A stretch of DNA of 64,000 nt from Tanypteryx hageni (lineage: Eukaryota > Arthropoda > Insecta > Odonata > Petaluridae): positions 78,070,572-78,134,571 of the forward strand of contig CM054116.1 of assembly GCA_028673005.1 (NCBI GenBank), in the 5' to 3' direction. Both the position numbers and the translations under genes were made by a program. Positions 36,610 to 49,493 of the stretch are shown one piece after another. Positions within the stretch are counted from its first letter, which is position 1. Every line of letters begins with the position of its first letter. The notes beneath the pieces were generated by a model. It ran no database searches and had not been told where the DNA came from. It worked only from the letters and a program-made list of their open reading frames with translations.

Positions 36610-39600
36610 TGAAAGGGATGTATGTATCACGAAACCTTTTATACAGTCTCATAACACGAACGTAATGGCGGACAGTGCAACAACCATGTTTTTTGCTCGT
36701 TTGTTTTTTTCTTGCTTCTTTTTTAATCTTTACCCGTTCATCGCAGTGGCATGCGAGTAATTTCGTTGAGTGTTATGTTTTCCTATTCCGTGTATGGGAA
36801 TCGTTCTGGTTTTTTAGTCGCGGCGCCGATAATCGAGCTGGCGACCTCGGTTTTTTTTAATTGCAAGGGAAAGAGCAGAAACTCCGTCTCATAATAAAAA
36901 ATAGTCAAGTAGGAGCCGATTAAATATCTATTTCTTGCGGTCTTTGTCGTGTTATATTCGATATTAGTTTTCCCCGTTGTAGACAATAGCCGTGCATCAA
37001 TTGAAAATAATACGTAATGAAAACAGATTTACTTATGTTCTACGAAATTTTACAAATAACTGGCAGGGCCACTGAGTTATTTCAGCTGGATTTACACGAT
37101 GTTTGGCGTGGCAAATATTAATTTATTATGAAAGTGAGGACGCATCCAAGTTCGAAAATTGAAGAATGGAGACCAAATTAATTTTTGTTTTATAAACAAT
37201 TATAATCATTTAGCGAAATTATTCGAAACTGCTGAATAATCTTTCGTTAAAGAAAAAACTAAAATAAGATTTTATTTGATAAATACAGACGTAAAGGAAA
37301 ACCTGTCACTCCATGAAACAGTAATAAGTATCATTCTATAACACTCGCAATCACGGCCCAGCAAATCCAAATAACAATAAATCATGGGTATACCTTTGTT
37401 CATAATTCGAATAGAGTGAGGAACTGGGAATTTCCCATTAGTTTGTTCATTTTAATCCTACGTATTCCATTGGAATAACACACAATTCTACCTCACCGTA
37501 TTCCACAAGGTCAACGACAGAAGGCGACGTCGTCGGAACATAAAAATTCGCACGCAATAATTCACCTTATCCGCAATTTTATCGCCACCATCTCGACCTC
37601 ATAATTAGCCATAAGCTATCACAAAGTGGAGAGAGGAATAACCCGAGTTTTAAAAAAATACCTACGCAAAAAAAGGAAGCGAAGAATCATCCCCGATGTA
37701 ATCTTCCCCACGCGCGTCGGGTCCCTCGCTCCTCTCTCCGTACTCCTCCCTCCCTGTTCCCCCTCTCTCTATATATCCTTCCCACGCTCCACTCCTAATT
37801 AAATATTCTCCGACCCTGCTCGCAAACCGATGTTTCAGACCGTGAAGTGTGAAAGAAAAAAATGACAGAAAAGCTACGAATGCTGGGAAAAGAGAGAGAG
37901 GAAAGAAGTGGATGGAAGGGACTTCATTACTCATGCTTTCTCCCACTTCCATCCCTCCGTTTTTATTTTGCTTCATTTGAGCGATTCCAGCGCAAAAAAC
38001 ACCTCGAGAGAAAGAAAGAATGAATGCTTTCCTTCCTTTCAATCCTTTCAATTTCTCGACGCGTTGGAAACCACGTATTCGTACGTGTGTGCATACATTC
38101 TAAATTTCGCACATGCTCGGTACAGAAGGAGACGTAAGGGGAACTAGAGAGAGAGAGAGAGAGAGGAATATTTTGAACAATGAACGCGTTATGTTTCTCA
38201 TTCGACCCATTTATCTTCGCGACGACGCAAAAGAGAGGTCCAAAACACTTTTGAGCCAACTGCTAAATGCACGTAATTTTGTCACCGCGTCCGTATCCAC
38301 GGAAATGTCAGTTTTTTTCGAAAAAAGAGGAGAAATAATTTCCTAATTTTTATGCGCACCGATGGCGCGTGAACTACTGCTCTGCTCTGTATTTCGCTTG
38401 CCTTCCTTCCTGGATGAGTCGATACTTTTTTTCTGGACGTGCTATTGAACTTTGCACTTTTTCAAAAGCTTGAACCGTTTATGAAAAAATAAATAAAATA
38501 AGACCTTATGGGTGAGCGCTTCGGAATTTTTTCATTTTACTATAACGCAAAAAGATTTTATAGTTTTTACTCGCTACTTTATACATTAAATCTCAAATGT
38601 TCGTTGATCTAGAAAATAACATCTGAAAATTAAATCGGGTGGATAGAAAAAAGTAACTATGTTTGACAAATTTTCACAGTTTAGGGGGATAAAGGTGAAG
38701 GTTGAAAACTCCTAGTAATATCCCATGTAAACTCAATATTAGTATGTATCCTAAAATATGCACCAGATCAGTTCTGAGTTTTGGATTGGATGAATTCGAT
38801 ACGTCTTTCAAAATACTAAACTCTTCTACGCAATGAGTTAGTAACTAACATTAATTTAAGAAACTATGAGTGATGAGACCTCCATCTCCTCAGATGAGTT
38901 TTACTATTTTCTCTTGGTCAATAGCAGATCTTAAGATAACTTTCTTCCCTTGAGTAAACACCCCTTATTTCAGTAATAAAGACATTTAATAATTAAAATT
39001 CGATTCATGAATGGATGTTTGTGTTTCTCATTTCTTTTAAACTATCCTGTAGAAAGATGACAACATAAGATTATAAATATTTACACAGGTTTCAGAAATT
39101 CTTATTATCTCAGTACTTAATTCTGTAAAAGGTCATTGAATTTCTGGTTCAATTTTAACCTGGTGTAGAAATTAATACCCCAACTAAATTCAATATGTAT
39201 TAAAACAGACCGTTGCCTTGAAATAAAAAAATCGTTCAATAATATTCACGAATGACCTACTAGCTACAGATATAAAAACCTAAATAATAAACCATCCTAT
39301 TGGATTTAATGCATTAATCAGTATCTACCTCTATTTCCAAGAAAACGTTCTCATGAATATAATCAATGTGTGCATTGCAATTATCACTTTAAATGGGCTT
39401 CAGAAACAGAGACCTGACCTCAATAAAAATATAAATTAGCTTTATAGAAAAACGAGATAAAAATTAATAAACGTACATATTTACTTATAGATAAAATGCC
39501 ACTTATACTTAAGTAGACAATTATTAAAATATTATTAAAATTTTGCAGCCCAAATAGGTAGAAAATTTGTAGACACAGTAAATTCAAATCTTACAGTATA

Positions 39601-42600
39601 GTTTTCCAATTAAATGAATTCTGTTGATATCAATTCTAATCTGGTAGTAGCTCTTCAATAATTGATAAAAGTCCTCACAGAATTGATCGAAGGATGGATG
39701 CTCTGCCTTGAAAATTATTCAAAGAAATTGAAAACTGCGTACTAATACACGGAGTGGGGATGTGCGTAGTATACTATGTTACTTATTGAATAGCACCTTT
39801 GAAAGTGAGCAGGGTGCATGTTAAAAACTAAATATCGTAAATACGAAAATTCATAAAGAATGTATATCGTTATAATTTTAATGCAAGAAAGTCACTTTTC
39901 TCTCCAGCGATCAAGGCAGGAGAGAAATATAATCGTTAAGTTTAGTCCTAAATCACGTTGTAGTAGATTAGAGGAAATTAAATTTTTCATTTACCTTTTT
40001 TCATCATATGTATTCATAAAAATATTTTATCGATTTACTACATATTTTTCATTTAGGGTTGAGCCATTTAGTTTTATTGCCATACCTAGTTGCATTAAAT
40101 ATTCCTAACAGAGGTATTTCTTTTTCCATTAATAAATAATTATTATCATAAAAACTGATTTATTTCTTTAGTAAAGCGAGTAAAATAACCGTGTTTAGTT
40201 TTTCCTAAATTTACATATAAAAAATGGAATTTTGAGCATAAATATTCCTTTAACAGACAATCTATAGAATTGTACAGCTCCTACATCAGTAGAGAAAAAT
40301 AATCCAACGTATGAATTCAACGTGTCTGGAATGTATTCAAGATCTCGGGTGGCAAAACTCGCGCACCAGTGACGTGCGAAGTCATAACGTATATCAGAAG
40401 CGAATGCGATCAAAGGAATAGGTCCGGAGATTCCCATTTTATGAATTTTCGCGATTCACTACAAGGAGCTTTGAATTAAAACCCCTTGATTTTCTGAGCA
40501 TATAATTCCTAGGAGAATTTGATCCTTTTATCTCCACCTTACTCGATCTACTTAATTTATTAACGTGTACTCGACATCCGAGCAAATTTTTAAGGAAGTG
40601 TCGTTAAGAGAAACAAATGATACGTATTTACTGCACGAAATTATTTATTCTGCGCAAAAATATTCGCAGAAATACCTAAATATGATGTAGAGAATTTTAA
40701 ACTGAGAAAGATTTACGGAACAGCAACGCATAAAAAATATTCATTCAGGTAAATAACTTAGCATCATACAATATAGCCTGAATGAAATTCCGCAAAAATT
40801 CCTGAAATCATAAAAAATTGCAGGTATTGAATTTTAAATCAACATTTCCCCGATGAAAACTGCGCATTAAATTATCAATTCTCGATAGTTCAAATACAAT
40901 GAATTTGGCCTTACGTACAACATATCTCCCTCGGGAAAAAATCTCTCACTCATCTCCCCCACGCACCGTGCAAGTTATTTTCAGTTAAAAAACTGAAGTG
41001 CGAAAGAAAGTGTTCAACAAACAAGCGAGCTCATCTTACAAGCAAACACGTGCTCGGTGACGTGATGCAAAGCACATACCAGGACGTGTTATGACTCGAG
41101 GAAGTTTTGGAAGGGAAATATATATCTATCGAAGCCATAATCTGTTGCATACAAAAAAAATTAATGAAGGTGCTTGGAATGGATATAATAAGTTGCCGTT
41201 CTGTCCCCTGTTTATAAAGTTCCGAATTTTCCGATCTAAAAATCACTGGTAAAAAGCGAAAAATTGTGGAATCTTGTGTGAATGAATAAAAAACAATAAA
41301 AAGTTGGATTGTCGACTTAAGTTAGAAAAATATTCTTATAAGTTTTTACGAATATACAACGATCGATCAGTGGACGTTTGTAACCACTCAAAAAGATACG
41401 AAAAAAGTGTTTCAAATAAAGAGGCCACGTGATCGACCTAGGACAAATTATAAAACAAGAGTATAAAATTGATAAACAAGTAAAATAATCAGCACACAAA
41501 TTTAATCAGCACATCACCGAATAAATCACTATGGTTACTTTACCTATTTACGACATCTCAATCACCGTAAGGACATCTCTAAACCCTTCCTTCACCCTGC
41601 TCCACATTCCTCCAATCCCTCACTCGTATCTCCTCCCATATTTTGAGCCCTACTTCTCCATTCTCTCCCTCCCTCTCGCTCCAAAATACGCAAAACCTCT
41701 TTCTCTTAACCACTTTCAGCCCTTTTCTTTCCCCACCCAAGTTTTCTTCTCTCGCACGTCAGTTTCTAAAACGGGTGTTTACCCGCACGTCAATCAAGTC
41801 TCCAACAAAATCTATTCACCTCTCCCTCTCTCTCTTTCCTCTTCTTGTTCTCTCGCCCCCTCTTTACTCAACGTTAAACCCATTAACATAGTTTCCGAAC
41901 TATTCTATTCTAAAAATGGCTGCCTCGAGACATTTGATGAAAATAAAAAACTCGAGGGTTAGGATGAAATATCTCAATACACATCAGCCTAATCTTCACT
42001 ATTAAAATTGAGAGTACAGCTCAGCGAACCCATAATAATCGCCAACTTCAATATATATTAAATCACACACAAATTTAATTCAAAGTTTCTTTGAGCTGTT
42101 AAGATACCTTGGGTGTTATAAACCTGCATTAAAATAGAACTGAGGCCTGCCAAAGGTTCTGTCGATCCCGTAATTCATCCTCTTAATATATCCCATTACA
42201 TCCTAAGAAATAACCTGCTGTTATGATAATAAAGGAATAAACTTACCTGTTGAATGACACAACTCACATTCAATTTTGATAAATACGCTATAGCGTGTGC
42301 TATCTCAAATCCACCTTGGACTTAAAGATATGCGTTTTGGTGAGATAACCAAGTAGACGCACTCTGTCCTATGGTAGAGACCTCTATCCACATGCTATCT
42401 CGGAGAATGAGGTTATGCTAATGCCAGCACCGAGTTTCCTTGATGCTTTATGAGTGCGCATCTGTGTTTGCGAACGCGATAGAATGCCCACATTGGAATG
42501 GCGTCAGAATTGATAATCGGTGACGTAAATGTGTCAAAATTTGACGTGAAAAACAAAATAGGTCGCCCGAACACTAAAAATATTGCCAATATAAACGCTA

Positions 42601-43820
42601 ACTTTATCCGAAAGTAGCATGTTTCGGTTATCTTAATTCGATGGTTATGTATTTTAAAAGCAAAAAATAAAAAAAAAACAGAAGCTTGTATTGAACCAAA
42701 AGAGGCTGTTTATTAGTATGCGAGCGTAATAGCAAAATTTGGACAAAAATGTAATGCTCCAATTAATCCTAATATACGTATGTTATAGATGTGATAGATT
42801 TCAATACACAGTATTTACAAAATATTTACACCAGTTCAATAGCCGATAGTATAACTGGGCATTACGATGACGACCTTTGCTAAAACTAAAATTTCGAGCA
42901 AGTGCATAAATTATGTATCGGATTTTTCCTTCGGAGCAATGGGTGGTGCATTTTTTATTAACAGTCAGTCGTTAGGCAATAAAAAAATATTGACACTTCC
43001 CAAACCAAAGAGCTCACCTCTTTCGCCCGATTTCTGTGGAAAATCACTCCATCCCATTTAATTTGGAGGAGCGAAACAATTTATTTTAAATGTATCAAAT
43101 AATGATTGAATAAAGCCAAGGAGCGACGAAGCTATAACTTTTGGCACTGATAGAAAGAGAGAAAGCTTGGGATAGAGAGAGAAAAAAGTGAGAGGAAGAG
43201 AGGTCGGATGAATTGCGCGCGAGACAAGTGCAGACGGAATGGTGAAATTGAATAAAATAATCATGCCATCAATCAATTTGATCCATCGCACCTGACTCCG
43301 TTTAAGCGCACCATCCCGCGTCAGTCCCCATTTTGCCCCTCTCCGAGGAACGGGAATAAAGAGAGAGACATCGCGAATGAAATAAAATGATAGATTCTCG
43401 ATTTTCATTCGAACCTTTCCCCCCTTTATTTGCGGGAATGCGTGCGCTGCGCCCGTGAGACGTCTCCGGATATATTTAGCAACTCCCATCGATTGACCGA
43501 GGTATTTCGCCGCCATCTAAACGATTGTAGATGGTCGCGTATTTTATCTAAAGAAATATTTACGTCAGACCGCGTGTAGATGGAATTCTAGCATTCATAT
43601 TATTTTTATGCGTAATCCTAGAAAAAATCTGAGTGCCAAATATATTCAATCGATGAAAATGTATGTTAGTTGTCGCTCATATGGGATATGGAGCGATTGA
43701 TAACTGTTTTTCATGTTTTTCAGTCACCATGATGATTATTGTTTTTTTTATGTTACTCAAACATAGGTGGCACCACTGACGTATTGAGATAATAGTTTAT
43801 CGTCAATTAAAAAATAAATT
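36610..43820. other. About 7 kb with no gene recognised
   Basis: AT-rich sequence with scattered GA/CT patches (37700-37960, 38145-38163, 41570-41890, 43120-43240). The longest frames (129 codons minus at 37662-38051, 143 plus at 41531-41962, 152 minus at 43058-43516) have no recognisable domain, and the second is driven by a CT-rich patch. At about 42405-42520 AATGCCAGCACCGAGTTTCC and following bases weakly match the SINE (32729 on), possibly an old SINE 3' fragment. No exon is convincing. Confidence 0.45.
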
Positions 43821-43827
43821 ATCCATT

Positions 43828-44612
43828 ATAATTTGTATGACTTTATATATTATATATTTGTTTATTCATAATAAACTATTGTAATATACACGCTTAGAAG
43901 AATTAATTTTCGCATTTTAATGAAAAATGCGAGCCAAGAAATGAAACTCGATACCAAAATCATCACGATAGAATATTATACATTTATCCCTGCTCCTGTT
44001 ACGTGAACATATAAATAATTTGTGATTCTATATATAATATATTTGTTTATTCTAATAAACTATTGTAGTATATACACGCTTAGAAAAATTAATATTTGCA
44101 TTTTATTGAAAAATGCGAGCCAAGAAATGAATCTCGATACCAAAATCATCACGATAGAATATTATACATTTTTCCCTGCTCCTAGGGATACGATATCTAA
44201 ACGAAAGTATCGATACCGTAATCATATGATGTATCGAATGCAAAGTATCGATACCACATAAGTATCGGGCCAAAAGTACCGATGTCACTAGAAAATCGAA
44301 AGAAAAGAATCGAGTACAAAAGTACTTGGTATCGAAAGGAAATTACCGATGTGAGTAAAGTATCGTTACTTTTTTCGTATCTAAGGATACGAAATCGAAA
44401 CGAAAGTATCAATACCTTACTCATATGTTATGTCAAATGAAAAGTATCGATATCACAAAAGTATCGGACCGAAAGTACCAATATCACCAGAAAATCGAAA
44501 GAAAAGAATCGAGTACAAAAGTACTTGGTATCGAAAGGAAATTACCGATATGAGTAAAGTATCGATACTTTTTTCGTATCCCTACCTGCTCCTGTTACGT
44601 GAACACATAAAT
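43828..44612 (+). repeat. Two 187-bp tandem monomers, the second split by a MITE
   Basis: Monomer 1 spans 43828-44014. Monomer 2 spans 44015-44182 and continues at 44593-44612 after the inserted element. Shared blocks include ATATTTGTTTATTC, ACACGCTTAGAA, GAAAAATGCGAGCCAAGAAA, CCAAAATCATCACGATAGAA and CCTGCTCCTGTTACGTGAAC, with few differences. Monomer 1 preserves the empty insertion site CCTGCTCC at 43989-43996. Confidence 0.9.
44183..44584. mobile_element. Dimeric hAT-type MITE with 8-bp TSD
   Basis: Terminal inverted repeats TAGGGATACGA (44183-44193) and TCGTATCCCTA (44574-44584) are flanked by the 8-bp direct repeat CCTGCTCC (44175-44182 and 44585-44592), as expected for hAT transposition. 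Inside are two tandem copies of a ~200-bp unit (44183-44381 and 44382-44584). They join at TCGTATC|TAAGGATACGA, so an inner pair of degenerate TIRs is present. Both copies share ATCGAAAGAAAAGAATCGAG and AAAGTACTTGGTATCGAAAG. AGTATCGATAC-like palindromes recur through the element. No coding capacity. Confidence 0.92.
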
Positions 44613-44619
44613 CAACGGA

Positions 44620-46360
44620 ATCTTGAAAGTTATTTTACCAAAACAGTATCTTTACTAAAATTTTGATAGATCAGCCAGAATGGCAAATTTCGCTTATCGG
44701 AGCGGACGCTACGTGTGGCTAACCAAAGGCCCCGCCGGCGTCGAGAGAACAAATAAATCAAACACGAGAGCACTTTAACTCCGTCACGGCTCGTATTGTT
44801 TGCAGAATGTCGTCGGCAGAACATAAACAACAGCTCGATAAACTGAGGCGCTGAAATAATAACCAACTCTCCAAAGTGCGGTACAAATTCGCTGTCCACA
44901 GTTCAATAATTGAAATATCCATTTAAATTTATTGCTTCAATCGTTTTTATGTAATTTAGGTGTTGATCTGACATAAAAAACGCTTCATCGATTGATACTA
45001 AAAGAAGAAACTTACTTCGCTAATGATGCCGAAAAAAAATTGAACGTAAATGCGCGCAAATATCTTGACGAAATGGATGAATCCTAATATATCTTATACA
45101 CCATTCTCACGTGAAAAAACTGGCGAATCAATAGCTCTTTTCCATATCGACCCTCAGAAGAAGTTAATTCGGTCACGTAATCGATGACGATTCTTATCTT
45201 CCTGAAACCTCTCTAATATAGCTTTCGATTGCATCAAATGAGCCAAATACCGGAGAGAAAGACGGCATGGGGTCGTTTTCTTGAAATGGCCACCGAAAGA
45301 CGGCTGGAGAAAGAGAGACTGACAAGAGCGGGATAAAAACTTCTTCGTAACACGATGATCCTACCAACAGTCACGTCTCTACCAATTTAAGCGTATATCG
45401 CTTCCCACCCGAGGAAGATGAGACAACAGGGTACATTACGTGCAAAAAAATAAGACGGAAAAAAACAACATTTGGTGATCTCTTAATGCTCTGTACCGCT
45501 AGATAAAAGAGGTTATTATTCTCCCTCCGAAGCCATGAGGAACAACTAAAAGGCACAAGGATAAGATTGGGCAGGTTGTTGCGCAAGAAAAAAATGGGTA
45601 TTTAGAGGAGAGATTAAGCTCGTAAGAAAGAAGAGAATAACAGCCGGAGTAATCTCCGTACGATAAGGAATATATTATAAATGAAAATTTCAAATGCATT
45701 TCAAATTTTTTTATGAAAGATTAAAATGTCACTGCTGAAAGTTTTTGATTTGTGAACTCTTGCACGTTTCTTTCGAAAAAATCTCCCCTTAACATTTATA
45801 GAAGCATAAAAAGTAATATGTTAAAAAGATATCTTTGTTTACGGCCAACTTTTTATCCTGAAAGAATATTATTCTTTAAATTATCTATAAGGAGACTGCC
45901 ACATATGTGCTTATTAAGTTATAATATTCATTGATGGAAACTGAAAAATTCAAAGGACGTGTAGGTTATAATTTTATGGAAATTTTATTTTTAGAACTGC
46001 TATTCTCTAGAAATTATATAAAATTTAGTTAAATGTCTTAATTGTAGGTATATCATAACATAAATAAAAATAGCCAAAAATGAGATAATTAAAGACACTT
46101 CAAATTATGATAATCTTTACGAAATTAAGCAAAATAAGCGAAGAAATGGCAAATTACGTTTTAATGGTTTTTAGTTTTACAATTAAAACCAGCTATGTAC
46201 AACATAATCAAATTCACAAATAAGTTAAAAATAAAATTCCACCAGGGAAAATTATTTGCAATTTCTTTGAAAATATTTCAGCAAACTCACTTTTTCAAAA
46301 TATTTTTGTCATTAGAATTGCACTAATACAATAATAGTAGTATATTTTTGTAGTGAATAT
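44620..46360. other. No gene recognised
   Basis: Mixed sequence. The minus frame at 44630-44899 and those around 45371-45699 have no recognisable domain. It becomes very AT-rich after 45650. Confidence 0.45.
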
Positions 46361-46365
46361 TAATA

Positions 46366-47067
46366 TCTTACATATAGTTTTCCAGTTCTGTCTGTGTGAG
46401 ACGCTAACGTCGTCAATGGCACTTCTTAACGCGTTTTTAACATACTTCCCGATTAGGTGGAAGATTGAAATTTCGCAGGAATATTTGATTTAGATATAAA
46501 AATGAAATTACGAAAATAAAATACGAAAACAGACCGGGGGATGTGGGGAGGCAGATATGAGGGAAGGGATATAGAATGGAAAGTACATAGACAGTAAGGG
46601 AGGTGCAGAATTAGAAAGGACGGGAGGAAAGAGATAAAGATGGAGACGGAGAAAAAGAGGGAGAGCTATGGACTGTGACAAGAGAGAAAGAGAGAGGGGG
46701 GAGGTGAGACAAAAGAGAGGCAGATAGGGAGGGAGGGAGAGAGAGAGAGGGAGGGAGAGCGAGAGGGAGGGAGAGCGAGAGGGAGGGAGAGAGAGAGAGA
46801 GGGAAAGAGGAAGGGAGAGAGAGGGAGGGAGAGAGGAAGGGAGGGAGAGAGGAAGGAGGGAGAGAGGAAGGGAGGGAGAGAGGAATGGAGGGAGAGAGGG
46901 ACGGCGAGAGGAAGGGAGCGGAATATTATTATTTATTTATTATTATTACTTCATTTTTGACAAGAGGTCCATCATTTAGCATATCTTACTGATTTTTCAT
47001 ATCGAAATAAATATATTGGGAATACTTTTATCATAATCCCGTCATATTTGACGGGCAATTACGCTAG
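46366..47067 (+). mobile_element. Non-autonomous Helitron copy B (702 bp)
   Basis: It starts TCTTACATATAGTTTTCCAG after A (46365) and ends CAATTACGCTAG (47064-47067). A perfect 7-bp-stem hairpin, CCCGTCA-TATT-TGACGGG, lies at 47038-47055, 8 nt before CTAG. The 5' block carries GACGCTAACGTCGTCAATGG. Compared with copy A it lacks about 430 bp of the middle, passing from AGACCGGGGGATG directly into a polypurine tract of about 380 bp (46540-46920). It is immediately followed, without a single intervening base, by the 5' end of another copy. Confidence 0.9.
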
Positions 47068-47213
47068 TCTTACATAGTTTTCCAGGTGTGTGTTCTGTCT
47101 GTGTGAGACGCCGACGTCATCAATGACACTTTTAAACGCGTTTTTAATAAACTTTCCGAGTAGGTGGAAGGTTGAAATTTCGCAGGAATGTTTGATTCAG
47201 ATATAAAAGTTAA
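47068..47213 (+). mobile_element. Helitron copy C, 5' end only, head-to-tail with copy B
   Basis: TCTTACATAGTTTTCCAGGT starts at the base after copy B's CTAG. The 146-bp 5' block (GACGCCGACGTCATCAATGA..., CGCAGGAATGTTTGATTCAG) is identical to that of copy D on the other strand and breaks off at GTTAA (47213). Confidence 0.9.
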
Positions 47214-48284
47214 TATTAATATTACAAGAGTACATTACAGTTTATATAAAATATTCATTTTTAAAGAATATCTCTGGTTTTATAACAAGTATTTTTTTCG
47301 GCCGCTCTGACAATCTTTATTCTGCCTAATAAATTTAAAATCATCAAAATTATTGTATTTCAAATCCGCCTTTGACAAAATCATTTTGTTTCTGTGCTAA
47401 ACCGACATAAATAATAGAAGTAGTATGTCAACTTAAACGCATTTAATGTTTGCTTATTTATAAATTAGCATCTATGGCCAGTAGGCAGCATACGAACTAT
47501 TACCTAGAATTTTTTCTTCTTAAAAATTGTTTTTAGCTTTGATAGGAATATCATATATCAATCTATTTTTTTAGCAAAAATATTTCTGAAATATTTTGTA
47601 GAAATTGAAATTCACTGTTAGAACGGTATTATTAATGCACAATGGCTCTGTCTTGACTTAACGGGATCGGAATTGAACGCTCATGGAGCTAATTTAAATT
47701 CAAGTGTACCCTTTAACCAAAACGTACAGTTGCACTCGCGTCCATGAGTGCAGGTCGCAAACAAAGAACAACTTGAGTAATTCAGTTTCTTCTATTTTCT
47801 GCCCTCAGGATCACTCAATCGATCGTTGACGCTCACGTTTAATCGCGGTAGCTCCGGAAAAGAAGGGTAGGTGCCACGCGTAATTATTCACGATTCACTA
47901 CAGTCGCGATTATCTCTACTCGTGCGGTTGTTGTTGAATCAATGGCGTCTCTCACGTACGTCATTTTTGACAAATGGGTTTCGATTACTGGAAATGGATG
48001 CGCAATTAAACAGTAATCCATTCCCGGTAAGTGGAACATGACTGCAGTTCAGGGAAAAAAGTAGGCCATAAACCAAAACAATCAAATCGTATATGAGATG
48101 GGTTTAAGGTATGCGCTTCGAAGACATTTTCCGTATTCGATAAAAAAACGATATAGCTTTCGGGAGCTATATTTCGAACTGTTGGTATTTCCTGCCATTG
48201 TTATTATGAAAAAATATTTAACGATGCAAAGGTTAATGTAAAGCACTTAATTATTAAAAAATTATATTCATTAATATTATCTTA
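47214..48284. other. Spacer between inverted Helitron arms, nothing recognised
   Basis: AT-rich sequence with no frame of note. Near 47700-47960 it is less AT-rich, but I see no domain. Confidence 0.45.
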
Positions 48285-49493
48285 CTAGCGTAATTGCCGG
48301 TCAAATATGACGGGATTATGATAAAAGTATTTCAAATATATTTGATTTCGATATGAAAAATCAGTAAGATATGCTAAATGATGAGCCTCTTCCCTCCCTC
48401 TCGCCGTCCCTCTCTCCCTCCCTTCCTCTCTCTTTCCTTACCTCTCTCTCTCCCTCCTACTCTGCCTCTCTTTTGTGTCACCTCCCCCTCTCTCATTCTT
48501 TCCTGTCCCAATCCATAGGTCTCCCTCTTTTTCTCCGTCTCCCTTTTTATCTCTTTCCTCCCCTCCTTTCGCCGTCCCTCTCTCCCTCCCTTCCTCTCTC
48601 CCTTCCTCTCTCTCCTTCCCTCTCTCTCTCCCTCCCTCTCGCTCTCTCTCCTTCTCTCTCTCCCTCCCTCCCTCTCTGCCTCTCTTTTGTCTCACCTTCA
48701 CCCTCTCTCATTCTCTCCTGTCCCAAACTATAGCTCTCCCACATTTTCTCCGTCTCCATGTTTATCTCTTTCCTCCCGTCCTTTTCTAATTCTATACCTC
48801 CCTTACTCTCTATGTACCTTCCATTCTATATCCCTTCCTCCGTACCTCCCTCCCCACATCCCCTTCTCTCTTACTCTACATCTATATAGTCGTTAAATAA
48901 GCAAAAGAATCCAAACTAAATCCCAGTCCCATTAGGATTACGTAATTTCGCGAAAAATCCTACTATAATTTAGGGTAATCTATGCACTCGTATATATTAT
49001 GCGCATGCGGGTTGTGACAATAATTGATTCTCGAAGTTTAACAATGATGTGGTCGGCAAGGCAACATCACGTTTAAAAGTCGATATTTTCCCGAAATATA
49101 AGATTTAAATATTTAATATGAGAGATTTCGAATGGTAGGCGGAATAAGATTAATAGAATAAGAAATTTCAGTAATTTTCCGAAAACAGTTTAAATTCGGT
49201 GATCGTACATTAATTTTTTATAATTTTAAGTTCCAAAAGAATAAAAGTCTACACTTTATAAAGTCGTCTTTTACGTGTTATCATACAAGAAATGGAAATC
49301 GCTCCTTGGAATCGAACCCGGATCTTTTTTCGTATTTTTTTCGACATTTAACTTTTATATCTGAATCAAACATTCCTGCGAAATTTCAACCTTCCACCTA
49401 CTCGGAAAGTTTATTAAAAACGCGTTTAAAAGTGTCATTGATGACGTCGGCGTCTCACACAGACAGAACACACACCTGGAAAACTATGTAAGA
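48285..49493 (-). mobile_element. Non-autonomous Helitron copy D (1209 bp)
   Basis: On the minus strand it starts TCTTACATAGTTTTCCAGGT at 49493 and ends at CTAG (48288-48285) followed by T. It carries a perfect B-box-like GGTTCGATTCC (complement of 49308-49318), the GGCAAGGCAAC block near 49055 and a pyrimidine tract (plus strand) at about 48388-48890. The tract contains a partial tandem duplication: TCTGCCTCTCTTTTGTNTCA occurs at 48461 and 48675, and GCCGTCCCTCTCTCCCTCCC at 48403 and 48571. The 3' hairpin has one mismatch. The Ser/Pro/Leu-rich frames (for example 48371-48733) come from the tract and are not genes. Confidence 0.9.

Noticed and set aside
43058..43516. 152-codon minus frame, the longest outside the LINE and the CT/GA-rich tracts
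   Set aside because: No recognisable domain, no repeat of a protein motif, and mixed composition with GA-rich parts; not enough to call a gene.
48371..48896. Long Ser/Pro/Leu-rich and Arg/Glu/Gly-rich open frames (120 and 87 codons and others)
   Set aside because: They are produced by the CT/GA tract of Helitron copy D in all frames; no domain and no start context.
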